From NCBI GenBank assembly GCA_003232185.1, contig QIMC01000390.1:1-35046 (forward strand): a stretch of 35,046 nt of DNA, read 5' to 3'. Positions 28,148-35,046 of this stretch are shown here, piece after piece. Position 1 is the stretch's first letter. The number at the start of each line of letters is the position of its first letter. Position numbers and translations under genes: made by a program. Under the pieces are notes generated by a model. It ran no database searches, had not been told where the DNA came from, and worked only from the letters and a program-made list of their open reading frames with translations. This stretch comes from Flammeovirgaceae bacterium (GTDB lineage Bacteria > Bacteroidota > Bacteroidia > Cytophagales > Cyclobacteriaceae).

Positions 28148-28177
28148 AAAATTTAAAAATAGCAAGACGTGGACAAT
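28148..28177 (-). promoter_or_regulatory. Candidate promoter for the DUF4837 gene
   Basis: On the minus strand, ATTG (28177-28174) is followed by 18 bases and TAAATTTT (28155-28148), 7 of 8 matches to TAnnTTTG. Spacing is one base under the usual range and it lies 17 bases before the start codon. Upstream of it a perfect 8-bp hairpin, AGAAATTG/CAATTTCT (28194-28212), may end the transglycosylase transcript. Confidence 0.4.
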
Positions 28178-28252
28178 AGAACAGTCGATTGAGAGAAATT
28201 GAAGCAATTTCTTTAAACCAATCGTTTATTAGTTCACCAGTGCTAAGAATCG

Positions 28253-29620
28253 CTAACCAATGATCAATGTTTGGCCAGGCTTGATGGTGCTGTTTTGCAG
28301 ATTATTCAGCTGTTTGATCCTTTCAATAGTGAGGCCTCTATACTTGAGTGAAATTTCCCACAAGGTATCGCCAGGCTGAACCAGATGGGTTTTAGAAGAA
28401 GGGATATTAATTGGGCTGGATTTGCTACTAGCAACGGCTTGTTGTTGGCCAGGTTTGACCCAAATGGTTAGCATTTGGCCTGAGCGGATCAGATTGCCTC
28501 TGACATTATTCCATTTTCTGACATCTGATACCCGAACACTATACCGTTGTGCTATGGTGCCCAATACCTCTCCGGATCGTACCCTGTGTCGAACCTTGTG
28601 ACGCCCATAAATACTTCCTGGTTGTGTAGCCGCTAACTTGGCCAACTCTTCCTTTCCTTTGATCGAAGCGGAGTCAAGAATCTCTTTTCTGTGCGCTAAT
28701 AAATGGGGCATTTTATCTATTGGGATCCGCAAAGGATATTTCTTGGCATGAGCTGGTATCGCTCCTCTTCGAAGTGCCGGATTTAGGGTTATTATGTCTT
28801 CTACGCACACGTCTATTTGTTGGGCAAATGAATTGAGGTCAACATAGTGACTTACCTGTATGGTGTCACTTTTAATGGGATAAAATACATAATCAACTTT
28901 CAAATTGTGATCATCCAGATGATTAAATACATAGATCATCGCGGTGAATTGAGGCAGGTAAGAACGCGTCTCCCGGGGTAGGAAATCGTAAATTTCCCAG
29001 AACTTCTTTTTGTATCCTGACTTTCTTATGGCTCTTCGTACCTTCCCAGGCCCTGCATTGTATGAGGCAAGTACCAGTTCCCAATCTTTAAAGCGATTGT
29101 AGAGACTTTTTAAGTAAATACAAGCCGCTTCCGTAGATTTATATGGATCCAAACGTTCGTCTATGTAGAAGTCCTGATACAAATTAAATAGCCGGCCGGT
29201 TGCTGGCATGAATTGCCAGAGCCCTGCAGCTCCCACTCTTGACCGGATTGTTGGGTTCAGACCGGACTCAATAATAGACAAGTATTTTAGTTCATCCGGA
29301 AGTCCGTGTTTTTCAAGATAATATTCGAATATGGGAAAATACAAATTGATCCTTTGCATCATCAGCTTAGTATATTCCCGATCCCGTACGGTGAAGTAAT
29401 CAATGAACGATTTAACTACCTTATTATACGATATAGGCACCTCGGATGCTAAACAGCTAATTCGGTCCCCTACTTCATGATAGGATAGATCTGGAACATA
29501 CTCATATTGAATTTCAGGAAGTATATTTTTGGAGGTATCGGCATTAATATATCCACTTGCAGTAAAAGCTGATAGTGTTATGGACAATAAAAGCAAGATA
29601 TGTCTGTGAACCTTCATCAA
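28253..29620 (-). CDS. mltD: Membrane-bound lytic murein transglycosylase, MltD type with two LysM
   Basis: This enzyme cleaves peptidoglycan glycan strands, giving 1,6-anhydro products, in the periplasm. The 455-residue product has a signal peptide (about 1-22) and a family 1 lytic transglycosylase domain (about residues 100-240): catalytic E118 in SIIESGLNP, then GAAGLWQFMPATG and ASYNAGPGKV. Two LysM repeats follow, one starting HRVRSGEVLGTIAQRYSV and one at the C-terminus starting HLVQPGDTLWEISLKY. LysM binds peptidoglycan. The gene follows gatA by 8 bases and is probably co-transcribed with tatA-gatA. No lipobox is seen, so it is likely soluble or loosely bound despite the MltD-like layout. 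Confidence 0.92.
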   Translation of the reverse strand: MMKVHRHILLLLSITLSAFTASGYINADTSKNILPEIQYEYVPDLSYHEVGDRISCLASEVPISYNKVVKSFIDYFTVRDREYTKLMMQRINLYFPIFEYYLEKHGLPDELKYLSIIESGLNPTIRSRVGAAGLWQFMPATGRLFNLYQDFYIDERLDPYKSTEAACIYLKSLYNRFKDWELVLASYNAGPGKVRRAIRKSGYKKKFWEIYDFLPRETRSYLPQFTAMIYVFNHLDDHNLKVDYVFYPIKSDTIQVSHYVDLNSFAQQIDVCVEDIITLNPALRRGAIPAHAKKYPLRIPIDKMPHLLAHRKEILDSASIKGKEELAKLAATQPGSIYGRHKVRHRVRSGEVLGTIAQRYSVRVSDVRKWNNVRGNLIRSGQMLTIWVKPGQQQAVASSKSSPINIPSSKTHLVQPGDTLWEISLKYRGLTIERIKQLNNLQNSTIKPGQTLIIG

Positions 29621-29628
29621 GCTAGAAT

Positions 29629-31056
29629 TTAATTATCTCGACCTTTAAGTATATCATTTGAAAGAGCGTATAAGCCTTTTTCATTAAAATCCGCAGCTAT
29701 AATCTGAAATCCAATAGGAAGCCCATTCTTGTCTGTGCCATTTGGAATGGAAATAGCGGGGTTCCCTGATACTGAAGCTTGCACGGTAAATAGATCAGAC
29801 CAATACATCTCCAACGGGCTATCGGAAAACCGGCCAAGTTCAAAAGCTGTGGTAGGTGATGTTGGCATAACCAAAAAATCAAACTGATCGAACAACTCGC
29901 TGGTTTTTTCTTTTATTAGCTTCCTGACTTTTTGTGCCTTGGTATAGTAAGCATCATAGTAACTGGCACTAAGCACGAAAGTACCCAACATTATTCTTTT
30001 CTGTACTTCTTTGCCAAACCCTTCACTTCTGGTGTGCTTATAGAAGGCTTCCAATGAATCCTGCTCATTGGAACGATAGCCATATTTTACCCCGTCATAT
30101 CGAGATAAATTGGAGCTGGCTTCTGCTGTAGTCAACAAATAGTAGGTAGGCAGAATATAATCCATCAACGGAAAATCTACTGCTTCTACCTGATGTCCCA
30201 ATTCCTTCAAATGCTCCAGTTGTAATTGGGTCCGATCTCTTACTTCTTTTTGCACCCCTTCATTTTCCAGCGAATCCTTGATGAACCCTATTTTGGCAGG
30301 GCTATGTCTATCAAAAGAAGAATATGAAGTCACCGGTGTTCTGGAAACTGTACTGTCGTATTCATCAAGGCCGGCAATAACTTCCAATATCAGAGCATTG
30401 TCCTCAATGTTTTTAGTGAGAATTCCAATGGAATCAAAAGAGGAGGCGTAGGCCACCAACCCGTAACGTGAGATCCTTGAATAGGTGGGTTTTAATCCTA
30501 TAATTCCAGTAAAAGCTGCTGGTTGCCGGACTGAACCTCCGGTATCTGACCCCAAGGAGGCATGGCACATACCACGTTGAACTGCTACTGCAGACCCACC
30601 TGAGGATCCACCAGATACTTTTTGAGGATCAATGCCATTGTGAACCGGTCCATAAGCGGAATTCTCATTGGATGACCCCATACCGAACTCATCACAATTC
30701 TGCCTTCCAATAATGATGACATCTTCATCTAACAACCGTTGAACTGCAGTACCAGTGAATTGTGATTCGAATCCTTCAAGAATTTTGCTGCCTGCTTGAA
30801 GCGTATGATCCTGATAACAGAGCATGTCTTTTAGCCCCACCACCAAGCCAGCTAAACGGCCCGCAGTTCCCGCAGAAATTTTATGATCAACCAAAGAGGC
30901 CTTTTCAATAGCCTCTTTGCTGTATACTTCCAGGAATGCGTTAAGATTTGATTCCTGGTCAATAATTTTGAGGCATGATGCCACCACTTGGCTACAGGTG
31001 ATAGCCCCAGACTTTAGGTTATCTTGAATTTCCCTCAGTGAGGTAAATGACTCCAA
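29629..31056 (-). CDS. gatA: Asp-tRNA(Asn)/Glu-tRNA(Gln) amidotransferase subunit A
   Basis: GatA hydrolyses glutamine to supply ammonia for converting misacylated Glu-tRNA(Gln) or Asp-tRNA(Asn), within the GatCAB complex in the cytosol. The 475-residue product has the amidase-signature triad: K76 (GLKDML), cis-Ser S151 in SGGSSGGSA, and the nucleophile S175 in SDTGGSVRQPA. The segment GLKPTYSRISRYGLVAYASS is characteristic of GatA rather than a generic amidase. It starts 5 bases after the tatA stop and is followed by the transglycosylase gene. GatB and GatC are not in the window. Confidence 0.95.
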   Translation of the reverse strand: MESFTSLREIQDNLKSGAITCSQVVASCLKIIDQESNLNAFLEVYSKEAIEKASLVDHKISAGTAGRLAGLVVGLKDMLCYQDHTLQAGSKILEGFESQFTGTAVQRLLDEDVIIIGRQNCDEFGMGSSNENSAYGPVHNGIDPQKVSGGSSGGSAVAVQRGMCHASLGSDTGGSVRQPAAFTGIIGLKPTYSRISRYGLVAYASSFDSIGILTKNIEDNALILEVIAGLDEYDSTVSRTPVTSYSSFDRHSPAKIGFIKDSLENEGVQKEVRDRTQLQLEHLKELGHQVEAVDFPLMDYILPTYYLLTTAEASSNLSRYDGVKYGYRSNEQDSLEAFYKHTRSEGFGKEVQKRIMLGTFVLSASYYDAYYTKAQKVRKLIKEKTSELFDQFDFLVMPTSPTTAFELGRFSDSPLEMYWSDLFTVQASVSGNPAISIPNGTDKNGLPIGFQIIAADFNEKGLYALSNDILKGRDN

Positions 31057-31061
31057 AGCTA

Positions 31062-31265
31062 TTATTTTTGATCCTCGGTAATTGACTTGGATCCTTCTTC
31101 AATCTCATCTTTGATCTCTTTGGTTGCGTCCTTAAATTCCCGAATACCCTTGCCCAGTCCTTTTGCAAGTTCAGGAATTTTTTTAGCTCCAAAAAGTAAC
31201 AAAATGGCAAAGATAATTACAAAGATCTCTGGTCCTCCCAGTGAAAATGCTAATAAAGTGTGCAT
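31062..31265 (-). CDS. tatA: Sec-independent translocase protein TatA/TatE
   Basis: TatA polymerises in the inner membrane to let folded twin-arginine proteins cross. The 67-residue product has the short N-terminal membrane helix (EIFVIIFAILLLF), the hinge FGAKKIPELAKGLGKG, and an amphipathic charged helix to the C-terminus; length is normal. TatC is not nearby, which is common for the phylum. It heads a tight unit with gatA and mltD and has a well-formed promoter 40 bases upstream. Confidence 0.93.
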   Translation of the reverse strand: MHTLLAFSLGGPEIFVIIFAILLLFGAKKIPELAKGLGKGIREFKDATKEIKDEIEEGSKSITEDQK

Positions 31266-31305
31266 GATATTAGTTTATCGGTGATTGTATTTTGTTACCA
31301 ATTAG

Positions 31306-31336
31306 TAAATATATGCAATAATAGCCTGTACGCAAA
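31306..31336 (-). promoter_or_regulatory. Bacteroidota-type promoter of tatA-gatA-mltD
   Basis: On the minus strand, TTTG (31336-31333) is followed by exactly 19 bases and TATATTTA (31313-31306), 7 of 8 matches to TAnnTTTG. It ends about 40 bases before the tatA start codon. Composition and spacing fit the primary sigma factor consensus of the phylum. Confidence 0.65.
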
Positions 31337-31404
31337 TCGGCACTGATACTATTTTATATATTATCTTACAACCCTGTGATACAGAGGCAACTTGTTTTAA
31401 TTTA

Positions 31405-32607
31405 CTACTTTGGTTGGAGCCAGGCTAATGGATCAAGTTTATTGAAGTTTTTCCATACTTGAAATTGTACTTCTGATACACCATCAATATCAGTAAACAC
31501 CTCTCCAATAGGATCTTTGGTCTTTACATGGTCTCCTGTTTTTACTAAAGATTTCCTTAAATTGGCATAAACAGTTCGGTATTCTCCGTGCTGTATGATG
31601 ATTACTATTCCATTCATCCCAGGGATTGAAGCGATTTTAGAAACTGCGCCATCGAATACGGCCCGTACTATTTCAGATTTTTGCGTTTGAATGTCTACAC
31701 CGGGGTTTTCAATCTTAACACCTTTGAGTACCGGATGTGGTTGCAAACCGAACTTGCTGGAAACGAAACCTCTTGCTACTGGCCAGGTAAGTTGCTTTTG
31801 GTTGCCTTGGAAATTTGATGATAATTTGATGCCATCTGGAGTTAATTCAAAGTCACCACTGGAGTTTTTGCTTTTCTCCATTTCCACCCTGATTACCTCA
31901 GCGATCATTCGGTTTAACTTGCCGATGGCCTTTTTTCGCTTTTTTACATCCCTGGTGAGATCCGTTTCCTTTAATGCCAGTTGTTTAACTAACTGACCTT
32001 GCTGTTTTTTAGCAGTAATCAAGCCTTGGTTGTGTAGCTCCTGTTGTGCTAATAATTGTTGTTGCTGCTTTTTCCTCTTGTTTATGACTGTAAGCTGTTC
32101 TTTTAACTCGATTTGGACTAATTGTATTTCTTTGGCCTGGTCCTGTCTTGATTTGGTGTATTGCTGTAGGTATTTTGCTCTCATCACCAATTGACTAAAA
32201 GAAGCAGAGGAGAACAAATAGAACAGGCTTCCATAGTTGTTCTGTGCTTTGCTTGCCTGGTAGATCATTTGGGCATATTCATCTTTTAGGTTATTTAGGT
32301 CCTTTTCAAGGCTCTTTGCCAAACCCTTACTCTCCTTGATATCGCTATTGAGCAGACGGATATTACTTCTGTAGGTACGAATTAAGGATTCCTGGCTTCT
32401 GATTTGTTGATTTAGAGCTGTTAGCCGCCCAATGCTGGTCTTTTTTTGACTTGAAGTTTGTTTTAGAATCTTTTCAGCTTCTTTGATCTTAGTTAGATTT
32501 TCCTGCTTTTCTCGCTCTAACTTCTTCTTTTCTTGCTGACCGTGCAAAGGGTGTAATAAAAAAACCATCCCGATCAGGAATATGATAAGAATTTTACTTC
32601 CGTACAT
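31405..32607 (-). CDS. EnvC-like coiled-coil protein with degenerate M23 (LytM) domain
   Basis: A periplasmic protein of 400 residues: signal peptide (about 1-23), long coiled coil rich in Lys, Glu and Gln (about 25-245), and a C-terminal LytM/M23 fold (about 270-400; KFGLQPHPVLKG, VKTGDHVKTKDPIGEV). Active M23 enzymes have HxGxD and HxH zinc ligands. Here the first reads N301-P-G-V-D305 and the last His is N349 in TVYANL, so zinc hydrolysis is unlikely. This is the layout of EnvC, which activates cell-wall amidases at division, and an activator role is the best inference. I chose the start at 32607 (MYGSKILIIF), which overlaps the upstream gene by 14 bases and gives a good signal peptide. 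Confidence 0.88.
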   Translation of the reverse strand: MYGSKILIIFLIGMVFLLHPLHGQQEKKKLEREKQENLTKIKEAEKILKQTSSQKKTSIGRLTALNQQIRSQESLIRTYRSNIRLLNSDIKESKGLAKSLEKDLNNLKDEYAQMIYQASKAQNNYGSLFYLFSSASFSQLVMRAKYLQQYTKSRQDQAKEIQLVQIELKEQLTVINKRKKQQQQLLAQQELHNQGLITAKKQQGQLVKQLALKETDLTRDVKKRKKAIGKLNRMIAEVIRVEMEKSKNSSGDFELTPDGIKLSSNFQGNQKQLTWPVARGFVSSKFGLQPHPVLKGVKIENPGVDIQTQKSEIVRAVFDGAVSKIASIPGMNGIVIIIQHGEYRTVYANLRKSLVKTGDHVKTKDPIGEVFTDIDGVSEVQFQVWKNFNKLDPLAWLQPK

Positions 32608-33343
32608 ATCTTCTGGGTATTTCAAATGGAAAACGTAAGGTTGAAGCCAGTTTAACATTTCCATGTTTTATTTTTATCTCGGTACTTTTCAATTCATTGT
32701 CTTGTTCATAACCTAAGCTGATCAAGCTCAGGAACGGTATTGATATGGCTTCTACCCGCTGGTAGTTATCAAACTCCAGAATCATCTTATTCTTGTTTGA
32801 TTCCTCAGAAACTTCTACTTTTTGCAGTTTCATCCACTCTTTGCTGAAGTAGTTCTTAATAGAATAAGATCCGCTCTCTTGTCTTATTATATAATGATGT
32901 TTCGAACTAACAATTTCGTTTAGCTCCTGGTATTCAAGTGGCATGTTTCCCAAGATCAATGATTGTATCAAATCATAGCTTATTTCGAATTGGAATTGTT
33001 CACTTAAGCTATTAAAATCATAAACCAAATATTCTCTGTTCAACCTGTTCATGAACACCATAGAGTCTTTGTTGATTATAACTCGGGCTACTTCAATCCC
33101 CAAAAATGGTGTTAATGACATCCATATGATGCTGTCTTTCCTAATTCTAATGCTGGCGGAAGTACTGACATTGCGATCAGCGTCCTTATATTGGATTCTG
33201 GTCTTTGTATTAAGGTATTCGAATTCAGGAACAGCAAAAACAAGCTTGTTCTTCTCAATAAAATCTGGGTCTGTAATGGTCACTTTTCGACTACAGGCGC
33301 TGGCAATAACTAAAAAAAGAAAAACCCAAAATCGACTATTCAT
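32594..33343 (-). CDS. DUF4292 family lipoprotein
   Basis: The 249-residue product begins with a lipoprotein signal (MNSRFWVFLFLVIASACSRK, lipobox ASAC). The rest is strand-rich and carries the DUF4292 pattern: a segment NVSTSASIRIRKDSIIWMSL followed by LGIEVARVIINKDSMVFMNR. This resembles the LolA/LolB-like half-barrel layout, though a role in lipoprotein or lipid handling is only an inference. Start 33343 was chosen for its signal peptide; an ATG at 33361 adds six residues. It overlaps the TPR gene by 8 bases and the EnvC-like gene by 14, a sign of coupled translation of all three. Confidence 0.83.
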   Translation of the reverse strand: MNSRFWVFLFLVIASACSRKVTITDPDFIEKNKLVFAVPEFEYLNTKTRIQYKDADRNVSTSASIRIRKDSIIWMSLTPFLGIEVARVIINKDSMVFMNRLNREYLVYDFNSLSEQFQFEISYDLIQSLILGNMPLEYQELNEIVSSKHHYIIRQESGSYSIKNYFSKEWMKLQKVEVSEESNKNKMILEFDNYQRVEAISIPFLSLISLGYEQDNELKSTEIKIKHGNVKLASTLRFPFEIPRRYVRK

Positions 33344-35046
33344 ATAACTTACGATCTGCAATTTTTTTGTCGATCAATTCAGAGGTGTCATCCATGCCTT
33401 TTGCTCTATTCCATTGTATAACAGCATTTTCTATGTCACCTAATTTGAAAAGTACGTCACCATAGTGTTCGATAATGGTGCCACTAGCGTCTTTCTTTAA
33501 CGCCAGTTCCAAATATTTCTTGGCTTCTTTATAATTCCCTTGCATATATAGTACCCAGGCATGAGTGTCTAAGAATGTGGGTTCGTCTGGATTGTTTTTA
33601 ATTAATTTAGCCGACATCCGTTTGGCTTTGTCCAGATCTTGTTTTCGAAGTGACAGAAAATAGCTATAGTTGTTGAGCACATGATCATTATCGGGCTCCG
33701 TTTTTAAGACAGCTTCATAAGCTTCTTCTGATTTTTGATAATTCTCTAATTCATTGTAGGCATCTCCCAATAAAGAATTGAAAACTACCTGCATATTCGG
33801 GTCATTTTTTGATAGATTTTTTCCCTGTTCTAATACCATCACAGCAGATTCAAAATTGTCATTGGACAGATTGGCAGAACCATTGTAATAATATAGAGAT
33901 GGCTGATTGGGAAATACCTCTATTGCCTGATTGGAATGTTTTTCCAGACTGTCTATCTCAGACATTTCAGCTTCAATCTGCAAAACATTCTGCCATATGT
34001 TAAAATTGCTATTATCCAGCACAAGTGCCTGTTGATAATATTTCATAGCCTTAATCTTGAACTGGTCGTTATTGGTAAGATTGGCCAGGTTTAAATATAA
34101 GTCTCCATTTACAGCGTGTGCGTTTCCATCATCTGGATGAGCTAATAATATATTTTCTGCCAGTGCAATAGAATTCTGTTGCACAATTTTATCCGGAAGT
34201 TGCTTCATATATTCCACCAATACATTCAATTTTGGAGTGAGTTCTAGTGAAGGATTAGTAAAGGCCAGAATCATTTGTTCTATGCCCAGGTTAATTTTTC
34301 CCTGTCTTTTATATACCTCTGCCAGCAGTAACCGTGCACGGGCATCATCTGGATTATTTTTAAGGTATACATCCAGGTAGGGAATAGCATCTTGTTCCCG
34401 GTTGTTAGACAGATAAAGCTCGGATAAGTTGAGTACGAAATCAGGTTCGTCTGGAAAAAGGACAATCATTTCTTTGATTTGACCGATAGCTTCTTCCAAC
34501 TTATTTTGTTTGAGATAAATACGTTGTTTTGAGAATACCAGCTCTTTACTTTTTCCAAACCTGTCTTCTATTTTATCATAGGTGGCTATAGCAGCATCAA
34601 AATCACCTCCATATACGTACAAGGCCGCCAAATCGAATAGATAAGAATCGGTATCTGGGATGGTAGCTAACATGGTTTCATATACCTGAGCGGCCGCAGC
34701 AAAATTGGATTGCTTAGAATATACGTCAGCGTTTTGTAGATAATAGAACTTATTAGTTGGATCCATCTGTACCGCACGAGCGGCGTAGTTCAATGCTTTA
34801 TCAGGCTCTCCACTCAAAAGTAATATTTGGCCCACTTTGTAATAGCAAGCGGCATTATTGGGGTTAAGTTCCAGAGATTTTTCGAAAAATATCAGGGCTT
34901 TGCTGAAGTCTTCAATCATGAAGTACTTTTGCCCTTCCAGAAAGATAACTTCTGCTTGTAGGTATGACCTTTGGTTGGATTTTAATTCTTCCTCTTTGGC
35001 CTTTTTTTTACGCCCCTGAGCATCAGCAGAGTGAATTGAAGCCTGG
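33336..35046 (-). CDS. TPR-repeat protein, 5' end outside the window
   Basis: The reading frame stays open to the right edge, so the Met at 34919 is internal and the true start is off the window. About 569 residues are visible. The edge-proximal part reads ASIHSADAQGRKKKAKEEE, which looks like the end of a signal peptide followed by a charged stretch. The rest is at least ten 34-residue tetratricopeptide repeats (for example AACYYKVGQILLLSGEPDKA and SLLGDAYNELENYQKSEEAY), a scaffold for protein binding. It probably works in the periplasm. It is the first visible gene of a unit with the DUF4292 lipoprotein and the EnvC-like factor, suggesting a joint envelope function. No catalytic domain is visible. 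Confidence 0.9.
   Translation of the reverse strand, partial: QASIHSADAQGRKKKAKEEELKSNQRSYLQAEVIFLEGQKYFMIEDFSKALIFFEKSLELNPNNAACYYKVGQILLLSGEPDKALNYAARAVQMDPTNKFYYLQNADVYSKQSNFAAAAQVYETMLATIPDTDSYLFDLAALYVYGGDFDAAIATYDKIEDRFGKSKELVFSKQRIYLKQNKLEEAIGQIKEMIVLFPDEPDFVLNLSELYLSNNREQDAIPYLDVYLKNNPDDARARLLLAEVYKRQGKINLGIEQMILAFTNPSLELTPKLNVLVEYMKQLPDKIVQQNSIALAENILLAHPDDGNAHAVNGDLYLNLANLTNNDQFKIKAMKYYQQALVLDNSNFNIWQNVLQIEAEMSEIDSLEKHSNQAIEVFPNQPSLYYYNGSANLSNDNFESAVMVLEQGKNLSKNDPNMQVVFNSLLGDAYNELENYQKSEEAYEAVLKTEPDNDHVLNNYSYFLSLRKQDLDKAKRMSAKLIKNNPDEPTFLDTHAWVLYMQGNYKEAKKYLELALKKDASGTIIEHYGDVLFKLGDIENAVIQWNRAKGMDDTSELIDKKIADRKLYE

Noticed and set aside
34801-34919. Start of the TPR gene at the Met codon at 34919
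   Set aside because: The frame is open upstream to the window edge and encodes a plausible signal-peptide end and charged linker, so this Met is internal.

Overview
The window reads as a chromosomal segment of a Bacteroidota bacterium, most likely of the order Cytophagales. The evidence is three core proteins of the type IX secretion system (T9SS: PorU, PorV and a 2371-residue SprA), families largely confined to this phylum (DUF4837, DUF4292), several promoters of the Bacteroidota form TTTG-N19-21-TAnnTTTG, and moderate-to-low GC. I cannot name the genus from sequence alone.

Layout. Positions 1-780 are the end of an rRNA operon: the 23S rRNA 3' end, a spacer full of hairpins, a broken partial copy of the 5S gene, the intact 5S gene and a strong terminator. 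Positions 798-3096 hold two inverted copies of a short non-coding palindromic element. They flank a convergent gene pair: a LEA-like lipoprotein on + and an M16-family protein without its zinc motif on -. Positions 3092-9074 (-) are a compact unit: metallo-beta-lactamase-fold hydrolase, phosphatidylserine synthase, porU, porV. Diverging from it at 9149-14428 (+) are an FAD oxidoreductase, a large TolB-propeller/beta-barrel protein, and yicC. Everything from 14622 to the right edge is on -. Read in transcription order this is: a TPR protein (cut by the edge), a DUF4292 lipoprotein, an EnvC-like factor; then tatA, gatA and a LysM lytic transglycosylase; then a DUF4837 lipoprotein; then maeB, ruvA, sprA, gcvH, a VanZ-like protein and two tandem tonB paralogues.

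How the genes fit together. The dominant theme is the cell envelope. SprA is the T9SS outer-membrane translocon, PorV its partner and cargo shuttle, and PorU the sortase that removes cargo C-terminal signals. Around them lie phospholipid synthesis (pssA), peptidoglycan turnover (transglycosylase, EnvC-like activator), TonB energy transduction, Tat export, several lipoproteins and a predicted beta-barrel. Housekeeping genes (gatA, ruvA, gcvH, maeB, yicC) are interleaved.

The least ordinary parts are the 5S relic, whose two short variable segments are replaced by longer inserts that each contain a palindrome, and the paired inverted elements beside it, one of which supplies the porV stop codon. 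I see no CRISPR array, tRNA gene, prophage or transposase gene.
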